Assembly: GCA_030525945.1 (NCBI GenBank)
Contig: JAUNDT010000001.1
Location: 186,001 to 250,000 of the forward strand
DNA: 64,000 bases
Reading direction: 5' to 3'
From: Coriobacteriaceae bacterium
GTDB taxonomy: Bacteria > Actinomycetota > Coriobacteriia > Coriobacteriales > Coriobacteriaceae
The position numbers and the translations under genes were made by a program. Of this stretch, positions 8,300-19,200 are shown one piece after another. Positions within the stretch are counted from its first letter, which is position 1. Each line of letters starts with the position of its first letter. Below the pieces are notes generated by a model, which saw only the letters and a program-made list of their open reading frames with translations, had not been told where the DNA came from and ran no database searches.

Positions 8300-9643
8300 A
8301 TGGCGAGTATGAGCACCCTTTTGGAGCGCGCCAAGTCCGCCGGGCGCGACGCCCTGGCGGCCGTGAACACCAACCCCGACTATGGCCTGCCGGGCAACGA
8401 CCTGGACCCCAACAACCCTACCCCGGAGCAACGCCGCACCGTGCCGCTCATCGTGCGCATCTACGGCGCCCTGTGCGCCCTCGACGGCATCGTGGCGCTC
8501 CCCCTCATGGGCGCGTACTTTGGCATCATGATCTACCGCCTGGTGCTGGGCCAAGAAGAGGTCCTCATCGGCAGCGACCTCACGCTCACCGCCACCATGA
8601 CCGGCATTGGTGCCGTCCTGGCGTTCGTATCCTCGGTCGCTCTCATCATCTTTGGCTGGGCACTCATCAAGAGCTACCGCCGCGACGCGGGGCGCTGGGC
8701 GTACGCGCTCATTGTGATGACCATCGGTCAGATCCTCATCGACATCATGCTCCAGGGCTTTGGCGTGCACCTTATCCGCCCGCTTATCCAGCTCGGCATC
8801 CTCACGGCGCTCTCGACCACCATCGACCCCACGCTCAAGCAGGAGCGTGACCTGCAGCGCCATCTGCGCGACCTCGAGGACCGCGTGGCGGCCGCCGGCG
8901 GCATGCTCGGCCGCGACCTCACCGGCGAGGGCTACATCAAGCTCAACTTCTTCAACCTGTTCTGGGTCTTTATGGTGTGCTGCGTGCTGGGTCTCATCAT
9001 CGAGGTGATCTTCCACATGGTATGGGTCGATCCGGGCGTGTACCAGGACCGCGCGGGCCTGTTGTTCGGCCCGTTCAGCCCCATTTACGGCTTTGGCGCG
9101 GTGCTGCTCACCGTGGCCCTCAACCGTTTTTACAAGAAACCCTGGCCTATTATTTTCCTGGTGAGCGCCATTATCGGTGGCGTGTTCGAGGCCGCCGTGA
9201 GCTGGTGGATGCAAACGTCGTTCGGGGCGATTGCCTGGAGCTACTCTTACGAGCTTCTACCCGGCATTCCCGACCCTATGGCGATCCTGTTCGCCGGACG
9301 CACGTCCACGCCGTTCATGCTCATGTGGGGCACCCTGGGCCTGTTCTGGATCAAGCTGTGCCTGCCGCGCCTGCTACAGGTCATCAACCTGATTCCGTGG
9401 AAGATGCGCTACTCGCTCACCACGCTCATGACCGCGCTGATGCTCGTCAACGGCGCCATGACGCTGCAGGCGCTCGACTGCTGGTTCTGCCGCGAGAGCG
9501 GCCTTGCGCCGAGCTCGCCTGTTGAGGAGTTCTATGCGGAGCACTTTGACAACGAGTACATGGCCAACCGCTTCCAGAGTATGAGCATCCACCCCGACAC
9601 ATCCGGCCGCGTGGATTCGCCCAAGGCTGGTACTAAGGAGTAG
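8300..9643 (+). CDS. Putative ABC-transporter-type membrane protein, CmpB family (PF06541-like)
   Basis: 447-residue integral membrane protein. The C-terminal half matches the CmpB-like family, with its hallmark GLLFGPFSPIYGFG near residue 255 and further membrane helices to about residue 400. The N-terminal 200 residues add about four hydrophobic segments (about residues 50-80, 95-130 and 135-170) preceded by a polar stretch. The family is named a permease in databases, but its transport role is not shown. AGTGAGGAG lies before the ATG. It stands alone, convergent with the giant adhesin gene. Confidence 0.75.
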   Translation: MASMSTLLERAKSAGRDALAAVNTNPDYGLPGNDLDPNNPTPEQRRTVPLIVRIYGALCALDGIVALPLMGAYFGIMIYRLVLGQEEVLIGSDLTLTATMTGIGAVLAFVSSVALIIFGWALIKSYRRDAGRWAYALIVMTIGQILIDIMLQGFGVHLIRPLIQLGILTALSTTIDPTLKQERDLQRHLRDLEDRVAAAGGMLGRDLTGEGYIKLNFFNLFWVFMVCCVLGLIIEVIFHMVWVDPGVYQDRAGLLFGPFSPIYGFGAVLLTVALNRFYKKPWPIIFLVSAIIGGVFEAAVSWWMQTSFGAIAWSYSYELLPGIPDPMAILFAGRTSTPFMLMWGTLGLFWIKLCLPRLLQVINLIPWKMRYSLTTLMTALMLVNGAMTLQALDCWFCRESGLAPSSPVEEFYAEHFDNEYMANRFQSMSIHPDTSGRVDSPKAGTKE

Positions 9644-9826
9644 CAAACCGGCGGCGGTCAGCTCGCCGCCGTGCCAGCTATCCCCAATGGCGCAGCGGAA
9701 CCCTCATTTAAGTGGCCCGCATCTTGACCGCAGTGCGCAAACGCACCGCCTGAATCTGATACTGCTTGCGTGCCTCTAAGCCGCGTCGGTTGCTTTTTGA
9801 GCACCTCATTGGCTCTTAAGCCGCAT

Positions 9827-9960
9827 CGCCCGGCTCTAACGTCAACTCACTGTCGTTAGAGCCGGGCGAATCATTCTAACGTCAATATTTGGCTGTTTTT
9901 TGACGTTAGAAATAGATGGACCCCCGCTAACGTCAGCATGTTGACGTTAGCGGGGGCCTT
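9827..9960. terminator. Three consecutive hairpins sharing a TAACG stem core, between convergent genes
   Basis: Hairpin 1: 9827-9841 with 9854-9868 (15-bp stem). Hairpin 2: 9874-9885 with 9900-9911 (12-bp stem). Hairpin 3: 9921-9935 with 9942-9956 (15-bp stem), followed by CCTTTT on the plus strand. All three stems contain CTAACG; hairpins 2 and 3 share CTAACGTCA/TGACGTTAG. They sit in the 368-bp gap between the 8300 gene and the minus-strand adhesin and probably terminate transcription from both sides. Confidence 0.75.
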
Positions 9961-10011
9961 TTGCTTGGCTCGAAGACCAAAGGCGCGGGGCTACCTTATG
10001 CGGTCAGCGCC

Positions 10012-13000
10012 CTACGCATTGCTGCGCTTGCGGCGGCGCAGGAACCATACGCAACCGGCTGCCATCAAGGCAACGCCTGCGAGTCCGACGCCGGGGCCGC
10101 CCGTGCGAGCGAGCACAACGGCAACCCAGTTCTCGAAGGTGTGCTCCTCCGACTTGCCGTCGTACTTGACGTCAAACCCAAGCTTACCGTTGCCCGCGTC
10201 CGTCACCTTGACCGTAGCCTTCACCACAGCGTCATCGAACACGTAGTCGCCGTCTGCCGCCTGGGCAAGCTCGGAGATCTCGTAGGTGAAGATCTTGCCG
10301 TGATCGGCCTCAGTGAACTCGAGCGGCGCGAAGGCGATCTTGCCGTCCTTCGTGTTGCCGACCTCCTGGATCACCGTACCAAAGCCATCGGAGCCTTCCG
10401 TCATATCACGCAGGACGAACGTGAACTGCTTGTCCTTGAGCTCTCCGCCGTTCAGCTTCTTGTTTGCCTTGAGCGTGACCGAGCCGCGGGCGTCATACAC
10501 GTTCGTAATGACAGCATGGGCGTCGGCGCCGGAGATAGTTCCCTCAGTGCCGGTGGTCTGCTCGGCGACCTGCGACCAGCCGCCCGCAGGCTGCTCGGTC
10601 ACGACGTAGGTCGAACCGTAAGGCAGACCCTTGATTACAGCCCGCTCGTTAGCGCCGAGCGTAATGGTGCCACCGTCGGAAACCTTACCGGTCTGCGGAG
10701 CTGCAGCCTTATCAGCCGCCTGCTTGCCGTCAACCGCCTGGATCTCATACGCGAGGTCCTTGAGCGGGGCGCCGTTGGCGTCGGTAAGCTCGAGCTCGAA
10801 CGTGAACTTGGTGTTCTTGTTCACATCGGTGAGCTCATCCTTGGGGACAACCTTATCAACGATCAGGTTGTGCTCCTGCAGCACGTTCGTGAACAGGTTG
10901 CCCTTGTTCGCGATCTTGTCTCCGGCCTCGTAGGTCACAGAGGTGGAGAGCTTGCCGTTGCCGTTGTCGGAAACCTTCACCGTTGCGGTCTTATCCGCGC
11001 TGTCGTACACGATACCGTCGAGCGCAAAGCCACCGGCAGCCTTCTGCTCGGTCGTTGCCTCGGCGTACGTCACGCCATCGGCATTGACCGCGTTCGCGGG
11101 AACGACCTCGCGCATCACATAGGTATAGGTGCCAGGTGCGCTGAAGCTCTGAGCCGGGAAGTACACGGGTGCCATGCCGTACACGGGGTTGTCCACATCC
11201 TGGCCACCCTCACCCGGAAGCGTCTGGGCGGTGTCCACCGGGCCGTTCATGGCCGTGGCGATCTCCGTCAGCTCGCCATCCTTGCCCTGCGCGTACAGGT
11301 CAAAGCTGAATGCACCGTCCGCAATGAACCCATGGTCCATCTTCTTGTACGCCACGAGCTGCGCCGAACCGGTTGCAGCGTACGTGTTAGTAAAGCTCGC
11401 CTGCGAGGTGGCACCGGGGGCAATAACGCCACTCGTGCCAGCGCTGTTCGTGAGCGACCAGCCGCTCGGAATGGCCGTCTCGCTCACCGCATAGGTAGCG
11501 CCCACAGGCATACCGGAAACGGTAGCCGTCTGGCCGCCCTTGAGCTTGACAACACCGTCCGTGGTGTTGTGGGAGGCGTCGCCCACCGTGTACGGGCCGG
11601 CATACGGCACGCCATCAAGCGTCAGCATGAAGCTGAACTCCGCCTGGGCAGTGGCGTCCGAAGCACCCGCAACATTCTTAGTAATGGACAGCGAACCCGG
11701 CAGAGTCGTGTTGTGGAACGCGGCCACACCCGGATCCTTATCGGCGTCGTCGTACGCAACGGCGGCGCTCAGCTTGCCGTCTTTGCTGGAAACCGTAACG
11801 GTCACGATCTCGGAGCTCTTGTCGTACTCGATACCGCCCGCAGAGGCCGGGAGGTTCTCGGTGATCTTATAGGTATGGGTGCCAGCCTCGGTGTACTCGA
11901 TCGGCTCAAAGGAAATCGTGCCACCCTCAGTAACCGCAACGTTCTCCTGAACAACCTTCTCCGTCGTGCCGCCGTCGGCGTTCTTCACGACCTCAGTCAA
12001 GTTGAAGGTGAAGCCGCTTTCCGGCTGGGCCCATGCGCCATCGAGCTGCTTAGTCGCCACGATGCGGGCACTGGTCTTGCCAGGCGCGAACTCGTTGACG
12101 AAGGTCGCCGTGGCTTTCTGAGCCGCCTCGATCACGCCGTTGTTGTTCTGGACGTCGACCAGCTGCCAGCCAGCAGGCGTCTTCTCGTACACACGGTAGG
12201 TGGTGCCGGAGGGGATGCCCGTAATGTGAGCCTCAAAACCAGCCGGCATGGAGAACTCAAAGGCGCCCGTGTCGGGGTCGGGCTTCACCGTGGGATCGTA
12301 GCTCCACTGCGCGTACAGGGTCACTCGCAGGTCCTTGTCGACCATCTTGATCAGCTCATCGCTGAAGATCTTCGCACCATCTGCGAACGGCGTACCAGAC
12401 CCGTTTGCCTTTGTGTTCCAACCCGCGAATGCAAAGTTCGGGCGGGTCAGGCCGCTGGCTTTGTCCAGGGTTAGGCTGCCGGTCTTCTCAAGATCGAGGT
12501 ACGCACGCTCCATGCTGCCGCTGCCGCCGTTGACATTGAAGTCAACGACCGCATGGGTGTTCCATACATACGTGCCTTCCGGAGCGGGATTGTCCTTGTA
12601 CTCAGTCTGAATGTACTGGACAGACATGGGCTCACCAATGGGGTCGCCACTCTCGTCTACGCGGATCCAGTTCAGCTTGCGGCTCGTGCCACCCAGATCA
12701 ACGTTGCCAGTAGGCAGCCACGCCCCCTTAAACATGAACCTGTCGCCCAGAACAACCTTACGCAAGGCGCCGCAATCGATAAACATGCCAATTAGATTCG
12801 CATCCACAGTCGGCTCGAATGACGTAAGATCAAGCTCCGTAAGTGAGGAACAGCCCCTCAACATCTCCATCGCGCCAGCAACTTTGATCTTGCTAGAAGC
12901 TGGGAACTTGAGAGTTTTAAGCGCTTTGCAGCCATTAAACATAAAACTCATGGACCGGACTTGAGACATGTCAAAGCGCGATAAATCAGCCTCCACCAGA

Positions 13001-13254
13001 GAGCTGCACCCAGCAAACGCGTTAGACGCCTGAGTTAACTTTGTACTGGGCTCCTCTGGGAACCTGAAATCAACAAGCGACTTACAGCCACCGAACAACG
13101 ATTCGATAGTGTCGACATGGCTCATGTCGAAAGATGTAAAGTCGGCGCTCTTAAGGTTCGCACACCCCATGAACGCCTGATACATGTGTCGTGTTTCAGG
13201 CGTGCCCGTGGCGCGAAGAGCAATCTCGGTAAGGGAGCTGCAGTTTTTGAACAT
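10012..13254 (-). CDS. Giant pilus adhesin, C-terminal part after an in-frame stop (LRR end, Ig-like repeats, LARTG anchor)
   Basis: 1,080 codons that continue the frame of the next entry directly after its TGA (13255-13257). The first 170 or so residues are the last BspA-type leucine-rich repeats (pattern MFxxCxSLxxV). A Listeria-Bacteroides-type repeat (AFAGWNTKANGSGTPF) follows near residue 270. Then come several FctA/Cna-B-like pilin domains with repeated ATFVNEF or ASFTNTY ends, and a sorting signal LARTGG, hydrophobic segment and RRRKR tail. It has no signal peptide and begins in mid-repeat, so it is not an independent gene. If the TGA is real, this part could be made only by readthrough or by reinitiation at the adjacent ATG, and in the latter case would not be secreted. 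Confidence 0.8.
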   Translation of the reverse strand: MFKNCSSLTEIALRATGTPETRHMYQAFMGCANLKSADFTSFDMSHVDTIESLFGGCKSLVDFRFPEEPSTKLTQASNAFAGCSSLVEADLSRFDMSQVRSMSFMFNGCKALKTLKFPASSKIKVAGAMEMLRGCSSLTELDLTSFEPTVDANLIGMFIDCGALRKVVLGDRFMFKGAWLPTGNVDLGGTSRKLNWIRVDESGDPIGEPMSVQYIQTEYKDNPAPEGTYVWNTHAVVDFNVNGGSGSMERAYLDLEKTGSLTLDKASGLTRPNFAFAGWNTKANGSGTPFADGAKIFSDELIKMVDKDLRVTLYAQWSYDPTVKPDPDTGAFEFSMPAGFEAHITGIPSGTTYRVYEKTPAGWQLVDVQNNNGVIEAAQKATATFVNEFAPGKTSARIVATKQLDGAWAQPESGFTFNLTEVVKNADGGTTEKVVQENVAVTEGGTISFEPIEYTEAGTHTYKITENLPASAGGIEYDKSSEIVTVTVSSKDGKLSAAVAYDDADKDPGVAAFHNTTLPGSLSITKNVAGASDATAQAEFSFMLTLDGVPYAGPYTVGDASHNTTDGVVKLKGGQTATVSGMPVGATYAVSETAIPSGWSLTNSAGTSGVIAPGATSQASFTNTYAATGSAQLVAYKKMDHGFIADGAFSFDLYAQGKDGELTEIATAMNGPVDTAQTLPGEGGQDVDNPVYGMAPVYFPAQSFSAPGTYTYVMREVVPANAVNADGVTYAEATTEQKAAGGFALDGIVYDSADKTATVKVSDNGNGKLSTSVTYEAGDKIANKGNLFTNVLQEHNLIVDKVVPKDELTDVNKNTKFTFELELTDANGAPLKDLAYEIQAVDGKQAADKAAAPQTGKVSDGGTITLGANERAVIKGLPYGSTYVVTEQPAGGWSQVAEQTTGTEGTISGADAHAVITNVYDARGSVTLKANKKLNGGELKDKQFTFVLRDMTEGSDGFGTVIQEVGNTKDGKIAFAPLEFTEADHGKIFTYEISELAQAADGDYVFDDAVVKATVKVTDAGNGKLGFDVKYDGKSEEHTFENWVAVVLARTGGPGVGLAGVALMAAGCVWFLRRRKRSNA

Positions 13255-16200
13255 TCAGGACATTGTTGTAACAGCGCGCAAATCGAACATCGACAAATCG
13301 ATGGTCTTTAGGGTACGGCAGCCAGAGAACATCTGAGCCATATTCGTAACACTTGATGAACCATTCCGGGGGAACGTAACGCTCTCGAGCGCTACACAGC
13401 TTTCGAACATTCGAATCATGTTTGTTACGGTGCTCAGGTCAAGGCTTGAAAGATCGACCTTCTGGAGAGAGCCGCAGTTTAAGAATGTGCGCTCCATGGA
13501 ACGTGTTCCTGCAGGCGCTTCTCCCCTGAGCGATACGCTTGTTAGACTCTTGCAGTCGCTGAACATATCGTTCATGTCCTGGACCATGCTCAAATCAAAG
13601 TCGGACATGTTTACCGTACTTAATGAGTCGCAACCCGAGAACATACCAACGGTGCTCGTCACAGCAGAGTGCTCAGTCTTAGGAAGCTTGACCTCGGTAA
13701 GGGATGAACAGCTTTCGAACATCATCCCCATGTACTTTACTTTGCTCAGACCAAAGCCAGACAAATCAATGGAGTTCAGGCTTTTGCAATCTTTGAACAT
13801 TCTGTCTACAGAAGCCACCGAATCGCTAGCATCCGTGGGGAACTCGACACTGGCAAGCGAGGAACAACCGCTAAACATGCCAAACATGTCAATCACATTT
13901 TTAAGACCAAACCTCGACAGATCGAGGGAAACGAGCGATGAGCATCCATCGAACATACCGTTCATGCTCGTAACTGCCCAGTCATCTGCAGCAGGAAGCT
14001 TAATCTCTTCAAGCTTTTTACAGCCTGCGAACATGCTCTGCATATTCTGAGCCTCATTCATGGAGATCCCAGAAAGATCGATAGACCGTAGCTTGGCGCA
14101 ATCTTGAAACATGTGATCAATGAACTGCAGGCCCGAAACCGACCCTACGCCCTTGGGGAACAAAACGTTCTGCAGAGAGCCACAGTACTGGAACATATAG
14201 TTTGTAACCTGAAGATTGCCCAGATCGCACTTTGAAAAATCAACCTCTGTGAGTGACGGGCAATCAGAGAACATCCCGCCTGCATGCACTACCTCAGATG
14301 TATCAAGATTTGTAAAGTCAACAGATTCAAGTTTGCTCCAATGAGAGAAGAGATTGGTAAAACGAGCCGCCTTCGAATTAGCCTCAAACTCCACAGTGGT
14401 AACGCTATCGCCGTAGGCCGCCAGGCCAGTATCACTACAAATGCCGGTACCACCGATAGTGAGCCTACCGTTTATATCGATTTTCCAATGCCAATTGCCA
14501 TCAGAGCTTGTGCCGCTGGCAGGAAGGCTGGGCGCGGGCGCGGCGTGCGCCTCCTCGGGGGTGAAGAGGCCCACCAGGGCGTCCCATGCCTCGCGACCGC
14601 GGTCCATCAGCCAGGAAATCGGCGACTGAGTAGCCTCCTTCTCGCCAGCGGTAGCCTTGGACTCGTCTGCAGCAGCCTCCTCCGGCGTCAGCGCGGAAGC
14701 AGGGTCACTGATCTGGTTAATCTTGATGTCCTCGGGGTCGACCTTAACCGGCTGGCCCTCCTCGTTGGTGAGCTCAACGCGGAAGTCGAAGAGCTGGTCA
14801 GGATGATCAGGATCGCCATCGCCCTGAACGGTCTTCTGAACCGTGAGCGAGCCATCCTTATAGGCGTTCTTAAAGACCTGCGCGTCCTTCTCGGCCTTCA
14901 CCTGCTTGTCGCCGCCACAGATGGTGCAGTTCTTGTCCGCATGATCCCAGCAGGGCACCTCGAACCCGCTCATCTGCGTGCTCAGCGACAGCGTGCCGTC
15001 GCGGTTGTCCTTAACGTCGACCTTCACCAACGCGTAGTGGCTGTCGTACGTGATCGCAGCATCGTTGCCCGGCACCTCGTGCATCACTACGTAGCGCGTG
15101 GAACCCGCGTCCTTTTGGGTGAACTCAACCGGTGCGAACTTGATTGTTCCATCCGCCTTGTTCGTAGCCTCTGAGATCTTCTTGTAGCTCGCGGTGCCGT
15201 CCTTGGCAACGCTCACCTTGCCCAGCTCGAATGTGAACTGGTGATCCTGCAGGTCACCGCCCGCAAGCTTCTTGAACGCCTGCAGGTCCAGCTTGGCGGT
15301 CGCCTCGTAGGAGTTAAAGAACACCACGCCGCCCTCAAGCTCGAGCGGGTCCTCAATCGGCGCGCCGTCAGCTGTAGAGTACGCAACCTGAGTATCAAGC
15401 GTGCCGTTACCCTTGTCGGTGACAGTCACCGACACCTTGTACGTATCCTCGCTGTAGGTGTAGCCGTCGATTCCTGTGTTGTTCTCACGGATGAGGTAGT
15501 TGAAGGTCCTGCCGTGATCGGCTTGCGTGAACGTGATGGCGCCAAACTCGACCGGGGCGGTCTCCCCAACGATGCCTTCGTCATCCTCCTCATGATAATT
15601 CTGCGCCTGGTTTTGCGCCGTGCGAATCACGGTGCCGGCACCCTCGTCAACGAGCTCAAAGGTGAACAGGCCCTTCTGAAGCTCGGCGCCCGCCAGAGCT
15701 TTGAGTGCCACGAGGTTAACCGTCGCCGTAGCCTCGTACGTGTTCACGAAGGCTGCCTCAGCAGTCTTATTCGGTTCGATGGTGCCCGTCTGCTCGGCAT
15801 CGTTAGCGGTAAAGCCCGCAACCTCGCGCTCGGTAACGCTATACGTCACGCCCTCATCGATATCATCGATCACAGCGCGCTGGCCGTCCTGCAGCTTGAT
15901 GACGCCGTTGGTTGCGACCTTACCGGTCCCAACCTGCTGGTTACCCTCATACACCGTGTAAGCGAACTCGTCCAGAACCGGCTCAAACTGCGGAGTATCC
16001 GAGTCGCCATCCTGAGCGACCTCACGGCTGAACTCCACCGCGAACTCGAACTCCTGGTTCTCCTCGACAGTCGAGGCACCCTTGACCTCCTTGGAGATCA
16101 CAAGGTCACCGTAGGGGTGATACTCATTGTGAATATCCGTGCCGTTAACCGTCGAAGCATACGAGGAGTTAGCCGCCATATCTTCCTTGACGGTGTACTC

Positions 16201-19200
16201 AGCAAGTTTGCCGTTGAAGTACTTATTCAGTCCGCGGAACTCATAGGTCCACATACCGACCGAGTTCGGACGCACGGTCCTACTGTCGATCCTCTTGCCA
16301 TTACGGTAGAGGTCCACCTTGATGGAGTCCGGGCGCAGCTCGGCGTTGTCGCCGCCCCACGTCTTGGTGCCCTTGACCGTGACCTTCTCGATCTCGTGGT
16401 AATTCTCAATAGAGGCGTGCTCACCGTTCAGGTGAATGTTGGCCTTGTAGCCAGCCGGCACATCCTCCTGGATGCTGTAGACGATCTTGCTGCCGTCCTT
16501 GGCATAGGCCGGAAGCGTCCCGAAGGTGCCCTTCCACTCACCCTTCTCGTTCGCGATAAGCGTGAGGGTGGCCTTGCCGGCATCCACAACGCCCGCCTCG
16601 TCCGCAGGCTTGCCGTTGGCAAGCAGGGTGAGCTTGACCTCGTTGGGCCTCATATTGTCTTGGTCTTTATTGTCCGCCCAGGTCTTCTCAACAGAGAGGC
16701 TGTACTCCTTGAGACCGACCATCGTGTGGCCAGAGCGGGAAACCTCGGGCTTAGAGTCACCGGCGCCCGTAGCGCTGGAGGTCCTGGAGACGTACATCAT
16801 GTTGTAGGCATGGGCATCGTTTGCGATGAGGTTCTCCGTCTCGACCTGCTCGCACTGAGGTGCCCTCATGTTGACGTAAACGGTCGCCGTCTCGCCCTTA
16901 TCGAGCCTGAAGTCCGAGCCGTCGGAGGCCTTCGACGCATCGACAGCGATGGCCTTCACGGTCGCCAGGTCCGTGTCCTTAGTAAGCGGCTGCCAGATTT
17001 TCGTGTTCTCGAGGTTGAGGCTCTCCTTATTCGCGTCGACCGCGCCACCCGCTTCCGGGTCGCCCTTCTCGAACTTGAGCCCCTCCTGCGTGCTGTAATA
17101 CACCTTGGGGTCGCAGCCGGCCTTCTCAAGCTGGCTCGTATCGACACCGGTCAACACGCCATGCCATGCAGACGCGCCTGCGTTGTAGTTCTCGAGCGAA
17201 TCGTAGAACACCAAACCGGAGGTCGCGCTGCCTTCCTCGATGTTCGTCAAAGACAGACGATAGGTGTAGGGAGCGCCCACATACGCCTTGCGGGAATTAT
17301 ATGCGTCGTCCGAGCCGTCAGACCAGACGCCGTCGTTGTTCACCATGACGAGCTTGGAGATCTCAGAGGTCTCGGCATCCAGAGCATCCGGAAGCTTCGC
17401 AGTAGCACCGGCGTACACGAAGACAGGATCAGCAACATCGGGGTCGAGGTCGGTCATGGCATCGAGCTCGGCATCCGTCTGGAATGCGGCCTTCGTGCCC
17501 TTGTTGTTGGTACCGCGCGGATTATCCTCCTCGCCGCGGTAGTCCTCGACCGATCCGAGAGACTCATTGTCGGACTGATACGCCATAACGGCATGCGTGT
17601 CGAGGCCGTTGTCGCGCACGGACTCAAAGCTCGCCACAGCGGAGAAGTCAAGCGTCGGCACGTCCTCGTACAAAACGACGCCATCCTGGTTGTACTTGAC
17701 GGGATGCGGAGCCAGGTCCGCAGACACCACAAAGAGCGTCCTACCAGTGCCCCGGTAGTCCTCAATGGTATACATCTCGCGGATCTTGTCGTCCTTGCGC
17801 AGCTTAACGGTGTCGAGCTGAGGCATGAACCCCTTGGGGAGCAGGCTGTACCAGGTGCAGCCCTCCTGCGCCAAAAGCCTGCCGTCCGCCAGCGCGTCCT
17901 CATAGGTTGCGAGGCTCGCGATATGGCTCTTGTACTCCATCTTTGAGTTGTAAAGAATCTTGACTCGACGCGCCTCGGGATCGATATCGCTGATTCTGGA
18001 CGTCGCCTTGGCCGACATCTGAGCACGCGTATCGGTCGTGTAGCCCTGCAGCATGTCGTGGCCGCGCTTACGCAAGGTTTCCATCTGGATGGGCTCGCCG
18101 TTGCGGTTCGTACCCTCGGCGTCGATCTTGGCGTAGTTCCACACGGACATGTGCGGCGTGTCAGAGCCCTCGAACGCCTTCTCGACCTCACGGCCAAAGG
18201 CGCCGTTGTGGAGCAGCTTTGCGAACACGCGCACATGGTAGAGGAGCGCGGCATTCTTCGTGCTCACTACCGTGCGGACACTCTCGGTATCGGCCGGAAT
18301 GGCAACCCTAGTCGCGCCCGGCTCAGGGGTTCCTTCACCGGTGAACTTCAGCTCGCCCGTCTTCCAGCTGGCAACAACATGGTCCTGCCACTTGCCGTTA
18401 CGCTTAACCTGCAGGGTGATGTCAGGGACATTCGCAGCGTTGTCGTCGATGTCATATGCAATGCCACTGTACTCACCTGGCTTGGCGGTCGAGTTGCCGT
18501 TCTCGTCCAGATTGATGGCGCGGGCCTTCTTGATATGCGGCTGCTCGGGGAATTCGACGTATGCGTATTCAAAGTCGACGCCCGCCTTGAGGCTGTGGTC
18601 GTACACGGCGCCAGCGCCGGTATCGTTCAGGGAGAGCCCCTCGTCCTCGGTAGTCAGCGTCACAGGCACTTGGCCGTAGTTGCCAAGCATACCCTCGGCG
18701 TTACCGGAACCCTCAGGGCGCTGCACCTCCTTGTACGTCCACGGCAGCACATGAGCCACGGAGTTGAGGGTGTAGGAAACAACGGGGTCCTTGCCATCCT
18801 GGATGTCGTTGAGCGCCACAGGGTAACGGCCGTAATAACCGTTGAAGGGGCTGCATCCGGGATCCCACACGGAGGCAAGGTCGCTTCCGACGCTTTGACC
18901 AGAGGGTGTCAGGGTATCCATGGCGTCGCCCGTAAGCGGGTGCGTGCCGTAGGCATACAGCTCGACATCACCATCCACAGGGTCGAACTCAGGGTCGGAG
19001 TACTTCCACTCAACACTCGCCGTTGCCTCTTTGGTGGTGACCTCCTGCTTGTCGCCCGCCACCTCGGGATCGGCCTCCGTCAAGGTGTAGGTCACCTTGT
19101 TCTTCAGCGTGTACGTCTGCTCTTTCTTGAACTGGCTCATCGGGTAGGCAACCTCGACCGTAGTGAACTCGGTGTTGCCAACGCCCGCCATGAGCTTGCC

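Noticed and set aside
9961-12474. Plus-strand frame of 837 codons opposite the pilus adhesin
   Set aside because: Shadow of the adhesin coding strand; it starts within the terminator cluster.
10012-13254. Reading the C-terminal half of the adhesin as a separate gene
   Set aside because: It starts in mid-repeat, has no signal peptide or ribosome site, and joins the upstream frame without a gap.
13261-14280. Regular repeats in the LRR region as a possible CRISPR array
   Set aside because: The repeats are degenerate coding repeats with the LRR period and no conserved DNA repeat or spacer structure.
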